DNA from: Manis javanica
Lineage: Eukaryota > Chordata > Mammalia > Pholidota > Manidae
Direction: 5' to 3'
DNA: 64,000 nt
Assembly (NCBI RefSeq): GCF_040802235.1
Contig: NC_133170.1
Location: forward strand, 42,665,501-42,729,500
Part shown: in pieces, positions 46,579-58,900 of the stretch
Position numbering within the stretch: position 1 is the stretch's first letter
Layout: every line of letters starts with the position of its first letter
Position numbers and translations under genes: made by a program
Notes under the pieces: model-generated
Told to the model about the DNA's origin: nothing
Databases searched by the model: none
Seen by the model: only the letters and a program-made list of their open reading frames with translations

Positions 46579-46584
46579 GTAAGT
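46579..46584 (+). other. KCNH8: Splice donor of KCNH8 exon 1
   Basis: GTAAGT directly after ...GGAACAC, a strong consensus donor. It splits a codon after its first base (C), which fits a His codon continuing into exon 2, as in ELK channels. Confidence 0.92.
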
Positions 46585-49500
46585 CTTGCACTTCGACGAC
46601 TTGCATGGTATTTTCTGAGAATGATTTTTCACGTAAAAATTACTTTTGCCCCCATCTCTCTCTTTGCAGCAGAGGAGTGAATCCCTCATTTTTGCCAAGG
46701 TCTTTTGTGCGGAGAATTTCTTTTTCCTCTCGTGATTCGGTGTAGTATTAACACTTTGGATTGGTGTAGTTGGCTCCCTTGACTTCTTGGGTTTGTAAGG
46801 GCTGGAATAGTGCCTGTGTTCACTTGTGGGACCTGTATTTTGATAACCTCTTTTTGGAATTGTTTTTTAAATTATTATTAATTTTAATGAGACGAGTGGG
46901 AATTGCCCATATCGGTGAACTGCCACGTTATCCTTCTAGAGTATTAAGGCTCCCTGGATTGCAGGCAGAGTTTGGAATGTTCTTCGTTCAAGGAGCTTCA
47001 TTCAGAGAGATCTTTCAGATAGGCAGGGTTTCCCATCATAGTCTAAGAAATGCATTCTAGAGTTAGGATTCTAAGCGTTGTGAGTTTGTTAGGATCTTGA
47101 TTCCTGCTTTTAAACTCTCTCAATCCTGAAATTACCCTAACATTCAAGGAGAGACCATTGAAGGAGGAGGAGCTGGCTTTATTAAGGCTGATCTGATCAT
47201 AAGAGAAAGTTTTAGCTTATTTTTATGGTGAATATTATTGGACGTTTAGCTTGTTTAAGCAACAGTTAAAACACAAAGATACGGTGTTGCGAGTGTGTGG
47301 ATACTTGGAGACTGGAATCACTTGCGAGGTGTTCTCTTTCAGGACCACGGTCAGGTCCCCGTTCCCTCCCAGGCTCCTCAAGCTCTGTCCTTGCGTGGTT
47401 GGTCTTCCCAGCAGGCTTATTTTGCCCAGTAATTAGGAGTCTGTGCGCTCACCCCCAACAAACGGTCTCAGTTGATTTCACTGTAAATATCCACATCTTT
47501 CTCCTAGCTTCTGTTGCTTCTGTGTGCTATCTTTACTTTTTCTGCCTATTGCCCAAGACTGATAGAAACTCATTTATTCTGAAGGTTTTCTCAGTGGTTC
47601 AAGTGTCATTGTTTTCTACTAGGACGGTATATTTCTTGGAGCTAATATGGGAGAGCACATCTGATTCTATTTCCACTCCAGTAGCCGAGACACACACTTT
47701 TATTATGTTGGGAAACAAGTCCTGGACTTTTGCTCTTTAGGAGTAGTTGGAAAAGTTTATATGAGAGAGAAATGAAGTATTGACTTGATTTTGTCCAATT
47801 TTTACTTTTTACATCTAGCCTCCTCATGGCAGTTGGTGTGGATATTCTCCCAGTGTTTCATCTTTACGTTTAGACATTCTCTCCCATTTTATATTCAAGA
47901 TATGTCATCAGACAGTATGAATGAAGTGCAACACTATAATATATCTCTTCCTTAGACAGTAAGAGAAAATAAATACTGTAATAAAACTTGAAGTAGCTAC
48001 CACTGCCATTATCTCCAGCATCACACAAGATCACCACTGTTGTCTCTGACCATACAAGATTGTGGATACTACTATGTTTTGCCTTAGGAACTGATAAGTT
48101 TCATGTGCGTGTTTGTTCTTGAAGTTGCAAATTTAAACCCCAAAGGTCGTCAACGTTAATCCCAAATGCATCTAGAGAAAATGAGATAATTTGTAAACGG
48201 TTGTTATTTAGCTCACTGTCATTTAAAGTTGAATGAAGTGCAGTGTGTAGTGAATCATCCCAGCATGGCCCTGGAATTACTGCAGCAATATATTTAGATA
48301 CCAGTTGTTAATGAGAGGGGCTATGGATCATTAGTGTGGGTATCTGGGCCTCTTTTTCGCACTATAATATTTGATAAACAGAGGGTATGCAGAGAGAGAT
48401 AAGTGTACCTAGTAAATAGTTCTTTCTTGTTAAAACTACATATTAATGTTAATAAAATAGAAGGTTAGAAAGTTTAAATCCATATTTGAGAAGGCCATCA
48501 TCACATTCCAGCATTTTGAATAATAAACTCAAACTGTTGGGGAGCATGCTTGGGTTGTGCTCCACAGGGTCTGGGGGATTCCTGGAGGGAACCACTTCAT
48601 ATGAAATCAATCTGAAAATCATTGAATCACATTTCATAGTGATGAGTAACATGAAGGTTGGCTTTGGCAAGATTTTGTTTACAGCATTTAATGAATATTC
48701 CTCATCCTAATAAACCCCACTCAAAGAAAGAGAACTATATTTTCCTATTTGCCCTTTGTTTGAATTGAAAGATGACTTAAGTAATCTGAAACTTAAAAAA
48801 TACTTTAAGTAAATTTTTAGCCTCATTTTGCCTTCTGTAGATTCATGAGCATATCATTTCCCCTGCTAAATACTTGTATTCTTATGCTATCTTTCTGTGT
48901 TGAGACAATTTTATTAAATATAATGGCTATTCCTGAAACTCTGTTTCTATGATCATTCTTCTTTCTCTTGATATTTTATTGTAGTCATTTATTTACTCTT
49001 ATACAAGATAAAACTATTTGCAAGTTTTAAATTTGTAAAATTGCTACCCGTCCAAATAAAAGCTATACTGGAAAGTGAATAATATTATTGTACCCAAAAC
49101 ACAATGTGTTTATTTGGTACATTGTCTGTCTTATTTGTTAGATATACTTTATGATCATACTAGTTTCTTATTTTGGACAATTCTGATGAAAATATAAGAA
49201 AGCAAACAACAACCCTGGCAAACCACCCTGCTAACTTGACCAAAAAGTAGTATCATTGTTAGTCTATTGATTCAGTATTGTAATGGAAAATAATAAAACA
49301 TCGACTAAAACTTCTCCAGGAAAATAAATAAATATATGGCAAGAAGAGCCCATGACATAATGTTATGGATTTATCAGTTAAGATATATATAAGATATATT
49401 TCCCATTGACACTTTGTCTCCCATAATACATATTTCTTTTAATATTTGAGAAGTGAGCTCTTTGTCAAGATTGAAAAACAGCTGTGGACCATTAATTGAA

Positions 49501-50689
49501 ACTTTTTTTTCTCATATACAATATAATTTTTAAAAACTATTGGAGATTATAAATTGTTTTATATAAAACTACCCTAAATATATATTTACTCTTGAAATAT
49601 GTTCTCCTGACTTGTGTTTAATTGAATTGTAAAGAGACTTAGAAAAGATAGAAACCTTGCAAATATTGCATATGAATATCCTATTAGGGGAACAAAGTAA
49701 CTCCAGTGAATTTCTGTGACTGATTACATGTAGCCACACTTCTCACTGGAAACACTCCAAAACATACACATACACACTCACACTCAAACACTATGTTAAC
49801 ATCATGAACTGCACATAGTTCACTCCTACATTGTTCCTTTTTTTTACATGTTTAGTGTATTTTTTTGAATCATTTCTGAGAGTATACTTTTCTTCAAGTA
49901 AATGAATATTAATCTGGACAAGGGGAAAGTATAATGAGAACACATAAGTACATATTTTTAAAAATAGTTTTTTAGCACAAATATTTCCCACAAAGTGCCA
50001 TTTGAGTAAAACACATTTTTTTGACAATATTAAACTTTCAGAGGGTAGTGTCCATTTTCAAACATAATGGCGCATTAACCTACATTTTCCAGTCATATCA
50101 AAATTTGGTCAGAATACTTCTTCCCCTTTGGGGTTTAGTGAGACAAGCCTTAAGTCTTAAAGGAAGTTTGTAGCCCCATGGACTCTATCAAGAAGATTCC
50201 AGTGAAAGTACTCAGAGTAATGGTGGCTTAGAAATTCACTCATATTTACAAATATTTTATGTGATCCTTTACAGACAGTTCAAAATGGTCCAAGGAAACT
50301 TGTTAAAATTGAAACACTTCTTTTACAGAGGCAATTCAAATGGTTTTTCTTTTCATCTTTATGCTTTCATCAAGGAGCCTAAATCTCTTAATAAGGAGAA
50401 GTATATTTAACCCAATGACTTTGGGAGGGGAACAATAGCCAGGATAGTGGAGATAGTCCTAACTCTTTGATGGCTATAGTTTGGAGAACATCAAAGGCAT
50501 TTAGCAAGTAAGAAAGAATGAGCTCCGTTTTGTATGGGTCTGTCTGTAAAAGGTAGTTACAGGAAAATATTCAAGGAAATACCTAGTACTCTATACATAT
50601 CTCCTCACAAATAGAAGTTTATAAAGATTTGAAAAAATTTTTTGTACATGCCACTAGTGGTCTCTTTTATTCCTGTATATGTTTAGGGA
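46585..50689 (+). other. KCNH8: KCNH8 intron 1, proximal part
   Basis: After the CpG island the sequence becomes AT-rich. I see no named repeat and no second exon; open frames up to 147 codons (47,297-47,740) lack recognisable domains and splice-supported structure. The first kilobase would be a natural place for regulatory elements, but none can be identified by eye. Confidence 0.6.
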
Positions 50690-51312
50690 GAGAGGTCCCT
50701 GTGTTTGCTTTCTATTTCTGTGTAGTAAATTACCACAAATGCAGTGGCTTATTATCTCACATTTTCTGTAGGCCACACATTTAGGCAAGGATTAGCTGAG
50801 TTGTTTGCTAAGGATCTCAGAAAGCTGCAAACAAGTTGTCAGCTGGGGCTGTGTATTCAACTGAGACTTGAGGCCCTCTACCAAGCTTATGTGGGTGTTG
50901 GAAGATTTTAGATCCTTGAGTTTTTATGACTGAGGTCCCTATTTTCTTGCCTGCTGTCAACCGGAGGTTTCTTCAGCAACTACTAGCTGCCCTCAGGTTC
51001 TTGCCACATAGCCTCTTCCATATGGCCTCTTACCACAGAACAGCTTACCTCTTCAAGACCAACAGGAGGTGGACTTCTAAGAGTTCACCTAAGTCAGGTT
51101 ACTCAGGAAAACCTACCTTTTGATTAACTCAAAGTCAACTGATTATGGATCTTAATTACATCTATAAAATTCCTTTTAAAATTATATGTCCTATCCACAC
51201 TCAAGGGAAATAGATTCAGTGTTGTGTACACAAGGAGGTGAGAACCTTGGGAGCTATCTTAGAATTCTTAGAATTCTATTTTAGAATTCTATCTACTACA
51301 GTTGCTGTCCAT
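50690..51312 (+). repeat. Ancient LTR-like interspersed repeat
   Basis: 'gctttctatttctgtgtagt' (50,708) with 'aaattaccacaaatgcagtg', 'atggatcttaattacatcta' (51,146) and 'tgtcctatccacactcaagg' run in the order of an old mammalian LTR-type repeat of the class also seen at 12,313 and 62,720. The right end has a triple 'tagaattct' (51,260-51,293). Confidence 0.5.
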
Positions 51313-52439
51313 TGTCGTACTCTCAGACAAAAGCCTAATGTTTTCACTTTTGCTCTTCTATGAAGCAGAATACTTTTGTTTTACATACTCTACAATTCTA
51401 TATGCACAATACTCTGTTGAGCTGACATGTGAAATCTTTCTGATATAATGCCCAGCTCACTGCAGGGAGGGTCTTCCTTCAGATTTGATGGTGGTGCATG
51501 AGTAGACCTAGTCCAGACATTTTAGTCAGCTGTGCTGTCACATTCTTCATTCTTTCATCTAGAAATGATGTGGGGGACATCAAAATATTTCAGAATGTTA
51601 ATCCCAGTTTCTTAACAGGGTGCCTTTTCATAACAGGTAAGGGGGGTTTTATGGGGTCTGTTGGTCTGTGTACAGGATCTTAGACTGCACTGGCTAGGGA
51701 ACCAGTCCAAGAGTATGGAATCTGTAGAGAATGATACCCAAGGTAGGTCTTTGCACTCAGAGGTGTCTGGGCTGTTGCCACCTTATTAACCTTCTTAACA
51801 AGGCCTATTTTGGGGTCAACTATTGGACTGCTTGAAAACAGTGTGTTTCCATATCTTTCATGCCTCTGACCATGTTTCGGATTTAAGAAACTCCCCACTT
51901 TGCATGCTTGCACTGAAGTTGGCTGCATTAAACTAAATAACATTCCTTACTAAAAGTTTATTCCATGTTTCTTAAAATATTGAAAGAAAGAGAGGGAGAG
52001 GAAAGAGAAAGGAGTGAGGGAGGAATTATTCATTCTCATCTTTTTGATTTTATAGATGAATTCTTTACCCTGCAAAGGATTTGCCATAGGGGTTCTCACA
52101 ACTTCATTGCAATGAGTGAAGTGTTTGATTTAACAGAATTGGATTTATGTCTTTACCAGAAATGCGTTTTTTGATGTGTGAAATATACAGATAATAAGAA
52201 AATTTATATTATAATACCTTTGAAAATATCAGATAATTTTGTTTTGACACCATTATATAGAGGAAAATAGATAGCTAACATGTTGTGAATGGAAGTCAGG
52301 ACACAGTATATTTTTTTAGGCTCTGGCATTTGGCAACATCTGTAGACCAAAGGCCCTCTTTTGTCATCAGGAACATATTGAAGGTCTGGGATTAATAGTT
52401 TCTGGAATATCCTAGACTCAGTGTACCCAAAATAAATTA
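51313..52439. other. Intron 1 sequence, unassigned
   Basis: A purine-rich simple stretch 'gaaagaaagagagggagagg' begins at 51,981. No exon or named repeat is seen. Confidence 0.4.
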
Positions 52440-52560
52440 TTTCTTCAACAATACTTAATCAACATTGAGTACTTAAAAAACCATTATGCCAGAATCTTTA
52501 GGATAAATCAGGCTTGTCCTTCTCTCTAAGAGGACAATGAATGTATGCACAAATTACCCT
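52440..52560 (-). repeat. Possible L2 3'-end fragment (antisense)
   Basis: 'cttcaacaatacttaatcaa' then 'cattgagtacttaaaaaacc' and 'attatgccagaatctttagg' loosely match the antisense L2 end. Confidence 0.35.
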
Positions 52561-53559
52561 AATACAGGTTGGAAAGGAATAGGGGCTGTGCACATTTGGA
52601 TGGGTGAAGAATGATTTCTGTGGGGCTGTGTTCTGGGAGGGCTTCAGATAATAAATGTCTTCTGGGGGTAATGATAAGAGCAAAAACAATATTCAATTTG
52701 CTATGCCAATTTGAGTAGCTCTTGTCAATTAAGTCAAAAAAGAGGGATGCCTTTTTTGGAGGAATAACAAGGATCTTTGGGGTGTGAAAGGGGTAAGGTA
52801 GAGACAAAAGTGTGAGGTCAGACACGGAACATCTTTAAAGCCAGAATACTCTGTCATAATAAGCTGTTGGATATGATGGATCCATATCTTGGGAAGAGAA
52901 GTGCAGTGCCATCTATGCCTGGTATAAAAACTCTCTCTTCTAATGGCACCTTTACATGCTGACAAGGGACTCATAGAAAGCAGTGGGACCAATGTGTTCT
53001 TCATTTTCTTAAGTATGTCTGGTTCACCTAGGGAGCTGACTTTCTCTTAGGACAGGGAAAGATTGATTTCTGACCACATAGCTGAGCACTCTTCTCCTCC
53101 AGGAATGCTCACCCGAGAACTGCACTATAGAATTATGCCTGTGGAGAAGAAAACGGATTGAGGGTATGCTACAATTCAGTCCCAGTGAAGTTGATTGGAG
53201 AAATGCCAACAGGGAAAGGTATAGAATGGCAGCTGCTGCAAAGATCACCCTGGCAATGTGTATTTGCTGATTTCGTCTAACTACTAAGTGTTTAAGTCCA
53301 TTTTGGTTTAGCAGAGCCTACGAACAAAAAAAGATGAGACTACAACTCTACCTACAGCATAGTTCAATATTTAGCAACTGGAGAAACTGAAGAGCTTTCT
53401 CAGTAATTTAAACAGTCAAATATAGTTCTTATAAATTCCCTGGAAGATATATTTTTGCTCTCTTTTACAGCTGTTAATGCAACTATTATCTATCTCTCTT
53501 AAACCTTCCAAAATTCACATGCCCCCAAATGAACTAGTATCTTTTTGAACCAATGAAAC
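52561..53559. other. Intron 1 sequence, unassigned
   Basis: No exon or named repeat is recognised. Minus-strand frames of 63-91 codons are not supported. Confidence 0.4.
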
Positions 53560-54370
53560 CTATTTGTCTTCTTGTTTTCTAGCCCTGTTATCAGCATCAC
53601 CACCCACCTAGTTCTCCAAGCTAGAAATCCGAGTCGACCTTGACTGCCCACACATCTAATTGGTTATCAAGTCTTCAAGATTTTACTTTAGAAATGCCCC
53701 CATTTGGCTCCTCATCTCCTTCTTCATGGCTGCTTCTTTGGTTTGGATCCTCTGTTTCTTATCTACACAACTGCAACCTTCTGCTACCTAGACCTCTATG
53801 GCCACAGCCCTTTTACCCAGCTTACTCACTCCCCCTTCAGTCGGCATTGCCTCCAGAGTGATTTCTGAGCAAAGCAATATGACCATTTAATAACGTAACC
53901 CTCTTGCCTAAAGCCACCTGTGGCTCCCTGCTACCTCTTGGAGAATGTCCAGAGTCCTCAGTGTCATCTGACTCCAAGATGATTTGGCAGAATCTGTTCC
54001 AACCACTGCCTCCCAGGCTGCAGACGTTCTCATCCTAAATCCCTTGCTCCTTCGTGCCTCTGGGCCTCTGCAGGTCACTTGAAGAGCAAGATTTTTATTT
54101 TCTTCAAGACCCATCGTGAAGGTCGCCTTCTACCTAAACTCTTTCTGTGAGTCTCCAAGTAGAGTCAGGTGACATTTCCTCTGTGCTCCCACATCACCTT
54201 GCCCACCCCTCTAGCCACCTCTGGCTTCTGCTCCAATACTATGCTTTCATATTGCAACACTCAACTATCAAGTCCTTGAGGCCCTAACTGAGTCTTTATT
54301 CTTTTGTATCTCCCTTGCTTAGAATTACTCTCAGATCAAAGGCTTTGCTCAATAAATGACTCTTTACTCA
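53560..54370 (+). repeat. L2 LINE, 3' part
   Basis: A clear L2 order: 'ctccagagtgatttctgagc' (53,850), 'cacctgtggctccctgctac' (53,915), 'tcgtgcctctgggcctctgc' (54,052), 'ttcttcaagacccatcgtga' (54,100), 'caagtccttgaggccctaac' (54,270), and the terminal 'tttgctcaataaatgactc' (54,344-54,362). It is ancient and non-coding. Confidence 0.85.
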
Positions 54371-56049
54371 AAAGAATTTCAAATTCCTTGAAGGCCAGGG
54401 CTGCCTATTAATTGTCTTTATTTCCCTTCAGTGGTAACTGGTGTTCCTTTTATTCAGTATCATGTGATTAAGTTTAGTTTTGAAACAGTTCTGCACTGGC
54501 TTCCAGCCTCTCATTTTCACATGGTTCAATACTAATTTCTGTTGTTAAACTTTACCATTTTGGGCATGTCTTCGTTCACACTATACACCATGCTAGGCTT
54601 CATCTGTGCCACTGCAGCCTAACAACCCAGCAAGGAGGAAAGCAGCTCCCCTTTTTGTTGCAGGTGACAAAACTCAAGCTCAGAATTTTTCCGTGTTATC
54701 ACACTAGCCTGTGATTTTTCTACTATAGCCTGTGATTTTTCTACTATCTCACATTGCCTCTAAAACATGTTTTTTATAGCAAGCATAAACAGACTGGAGC
54801 AATCTGTGGTATCACTTCTAGTTTCTCACTCTTGCAAAAAAAGATTTCTGCTTTAAATTTTTTAGCCATTTCTAGTTTATATGCTGTTTTTTCTTTCTTT
54901 TTATATATAATGCTTTAAGTACTTGTCACTTCAAGAATGTTTTTAAATTGGTATTTAAGACTCATATCTGCAACTATTAAATGTATTCACTGTGCAAAGC
55001 AGTTTTGCTCATCAAAGAAAATCTATCCATTTTTTTTAAAGTAAAGAAATCCATTTTCTTTGAGATTTTGGTGCTTAGCATTTGCTGACTTTAGAACTTC
55101 CTTGTGATTTTTTTTATTGTCAGGCTAATCTCTCTACAGAAGCTATTCTAATTCTCACAGCTATTATAGTGACATCATTTTGTATTTTTATACTGTTAGT
55201 GTCTTACAGGAGAAATTCTACCTACTTTGAGTCTGCTTTTAATGGGAAAAATTTGCTCTCCAGTGACAGGCACTGTTGACATCTCTTAACAGCAATCATT
55301 TACCTTTTCTCTACAGTGAACTTACAGGAAAACCTAAGGGTACTGAGCCCTCCAACGCTCAAATCTAATCTAAAGCTCTTTTTTTCCCCAGGTTTTCTTT
55401 TGTTCTATCAAGTTGTTTGGACAGACTTTCTTATTGTACTTGTCACTCCAGATGAGTTTCTTATTCTAGTTATTGAACTAGAGGGACTAAGACCAAAGAA
55501 CTTGTCAGTCTCTCTATGTTTGTTTAATTTTTCTAGAAAAAAGGATCAACAGAAGAAGTTCAGATGTTATCGAAATGTCAAATACCCAGTTTGACAAGTA
55601 GACTTGTAAAGTGTGGCATTCTGGTTATTTGTTCAGTGGAGAGAATGACGTAGAAAATAAAACTGGGTATACTTTTGACCTTAACACCTAAGTAAATGTT
55701 TCTACTATGATTCCATGAATGGTGGAAAAGAATGAAAGCCTTGGGATGAACTTTTCTGTTGTATTAATTTGGTACACTTTTGGTTTGTCTACTGCCACTG
55801 TCTCCAAACAAATGTGTGGACGGGTATTAGGATATAGAATAATCATCAAGGAGCCTCTGTACAGGGCTCTGTATCGTGTAGCATATTGTTGACTCAAACA
55901 AACCAAAAGTTTTAAAATTATTTAAAGATAGTAATAGCTAATACTTGCATAACATTTCAGTATATTCATTTTTTTTTTATTCCACCACTTGAATTACTTT
56001 TGAGCTAATAGATAAAAAGTGGTTCCTATTACAACTTTTAATGTACGGT
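54371..56049. other. Intron 1 sequence, unassigned, with a 21-bp tandem duplication
   Basis: 54,706-54,726 and 54,727-54,747 are perfect copies of a 21-bp unit starting 'agcctgtgatttttctacta'. Otherwise no named repeat and no exon are recognised. Open frames of 65-92 codons near 55,082-55,594 have no recognisable domain. Confidence 0.55.
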
Positions 56050-57595
56050 TGCTTCACTACAGGTGAAGCTGAGCATTGTTTAACACATTGAAGGTCTGTT
56101 TAAATTTCCTTGTTGGGGCATTATTTGTTCATATTCATTGCCCATTATTAATTGTATTTTTGGCATTCACTTTTTGACATCTGTGAGCTCTTTGCATAGT
56201 AACAAATGACAATTTTATTGGTGATTTGAGTTGTACATGTTTTTTACTAATTTTGGATGGCCTTTTGGCTTTTATATAAATTAATCAAATTTTTATGATT
56301 CTCTTTTTTGTGTAATTCTTAGAAGGTGTTTTCAATTCTGAAATTATTTAATAAATACATCCTTTTGTTCTACCATAGTTTTAATTTATATATTCAGTAT
56401 TTTTCCTTCACCATTAGTAAGTTCAGTAATTTGATATGAGTATGATATAGGGATGAAAAATTTGTTCAGTTATTTTCCTAATAACATTATGCAATGATTT
56501 ATCTTTTCCATGACGATTTGAAATGTCTAGCTTATCATATTCTGTCCCTATATGTAATTTATTTTGTGAATATGTATCCTATTGCATTCATCTCTCTTTT
56601 CCTTTACATGTTAGTACAGCAGTTTTAATTACAGGAGTTTTTTGATATGTGTTAAAACTCTCATTCTACTATTTTTTTACGGAACTCTTTTATTTGGCTA
56701 ATTATAGTTATTTGGAAGTCCATATGAATTAAAAATCAGATTATCTAGTTGAAAAAAACATTGATGGTATTTTTAATGGAGGCTTCTGTAGGAAAAATGA
56801 CATTTTTATGATGTTGAACATTTATAGCCAAGAACTTGCTATGTATTTCTGTCATTTACATCTTTTTAGCACTTTCTCATTAAAGCTCTTGCACATTTCT
56901 TATTTATTTTATTCCTAGTAATTTCATCTTTGTAGTTAAATTTTGTTTTTTTTTAGATTTTTTTGCCAGCAAATATATGTTTCAGAAGTATCTTGGAGTC
57001 TTACACTTGTTTATTTGAAGGCTTTTGATACTTGTGTTTTACATTTTTTAATCAGCTGGTTTGCTGAATTTCTGTCCTTTGTAATAATTTTGCAGTTGGT
57101 TTCTTGGGGTTTTCAGGTAAGAAAGAATATTTTCCTCAAATAATAAAATGTTGCTCTCTTGTTTCTAATTTTTACATCTTTTGTCCCCTTAATTTTTCTG
57201 TTGTCTTATTGCCTTGGCTAGCATTATAATACTATAAATACTATTAAAAATGGTGATGATAAGAAAATCCTTCTTGTTCCTGACTTCTTTGCGAATTATT
57301 TTAGTGTTTCTGTATTAAGTATTTTTCTGGCTTTTAGTTTCAGAGATAGAAATTTGGTTACATATTTCTGCTTTATTAAAAGATTTTTTAAAATGTGTTC
57401 CTGTTTTAGTAACCAGCTTCATCAATTACCTTTACATCTAGCAAAGCAATTGTTTCTTATTGAATCAAATCATATAAGAAATTCAATTGAGTTTTCATAA
57501 TATCAAATTATCTTTCCATTCTTTCAGAGAAAGTTAACTTGGCCATGTTAAACAGGATTTTACTTGTTAATTTTTATTCAGAATTTTTATACTGA

Positions 57596-57632
<37 letters not shown>

Positions 57633-57960
57633 TGGCATTTATTTTCTCTTTTTGTATGTGTGTATTACTGGATTTTGGTGGGGGAACAATAACCGTATTT
57701 GTGCCAATTCTAATGTAGTCCCATCTTTCAGCATTTGTGTCAGGTTTTTCTTATTTTAATAAAGTATTATTATTGATCATTGTATTAAAACAAGACAAGA
57801 TGGGTTGATAGATCTCCAGTTATTTCTTACAGCTTTTGACTCTAGTCTTACCTAATAGTGTCTCAAATGTCTGTGTAGCAAATACAGTTCTTACTTTGAT
57901 GTGTGCTTAAATCGGAAAGATGCCTAGTAATATGTATCTTTTATTCTAATCCTTTCTAGA
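56050..57960 (-). mobile_element. Diverged L1M element (antisense)
   Basis: 'atttccttgttggggcatta' (56,104), 'tttgacatctgtgagctctt' (56,174), 'ttggatggccttttggcttt' (56,253), 'tattgccttggctagcatta' (57,207) and 'ccttcttgttcctgacttct' (57,270) are antisense L1 landmarks. It contains a (TG)n tract. Confidence 0.65.
57599..57627. repeat. (TG)n microsatellite, about 14 units
   Basis: An uninterrupted alternating TG run inside the antisense L1 relic. It is likely polymorphic in length. Confidence 0.95.
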
Positions 57961-58529
57961 TATAAAATATTATATATATATATCCTTCCCTAGGACAGCA
58001 TGCACATTATACATGTAAATTTTATATTTACAGTAGCACCAAGGCCTGTGAGATGCATGAAGTTACACAAATTAGTGGAGTCAGTGGGAAACATGGGAAA
58101 TTATAGCTTAGGTATATGAAATATGTGTAGAATGTATCTGTATATTTGGTAGCTTGAAAATTTTTTGCAAAGAACTTTTTTGGTATCAGTGATCTCAGAA
58201 AAGTGAAAAATGTGTTAAATGAAGTGTTTCAGTTTTTTCAGAAAATTGGTGATAAATGTATAACTGATAGAAAATGTTGACATTTACATTTATCACAGGT
58301 GCCCACATTAGGGCTGTATCACTGACCATGTTAAAATCAGAAGCAACAAATATGCTGAATAAATGTCAGCCTGTTATTAAAAAATTAGCACTGATTTAAG
58401 AAGACTGTGCCTGTGTGATGATTGATTCTTCAGAAAGTATCTTGGACATACTGCTCTGCAAAACATGACTTTTCATTTAGATCAGAGGACACTGCTTCTC
58501 TAAATGAATGTCACTCTCATTTTCTTTTC

Positions 58530-58900
58530 CTTCTTTTGGTAAGGTTTATAATGGCATAATTTGCATAAAATAAAATCCCCCTTTTTAAGTGTACAATTCA
58601 ATGAATTTTGCAAAATGTATACAATCATGTAACCACCACAGTAAAGATTTAGGTAGAATTGAGATATTCTCCACAGAGCAATATCTTCACTCTCAAAATT
58701 CAACACCCTCCTCCTACTTCCAGTCCTCAGTGACAACTTTTCTGTTTTCTATTCTTACAGTTTTGCCTTTTCTAGAATGCACTGTAAGTGAAATCATACA
58801 GTACATACTGTTTTTTCATTTGGCTTCTTTCACTTAGCATAATGCTTTTGCAATTCGTATTTTGCATCTATCAGAAGTTTGGTCTGTTTATTGTTGAAAA
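58530..58900 (-). mobile_element. L1ME-type 3' UTR (antisense)
   Basis: 'ttataatggcataatttgca' (58,546), 'ttaagtgtacaattcaatga' (58,585), 'tacaatcatgtaaccaccac' (58,620) and 'gtgaaatcatacagtacata' are strong antisense L1M landmarks. Confidence 0.8.

Noticed and set aside
46503..46745. The KCNH8 frame read through to 46,745 as an 80-codon protein
   Set aside because: After 46,578 the frame runs into the intron. The GTAAGT donor and ELK family phase mark the exon end.
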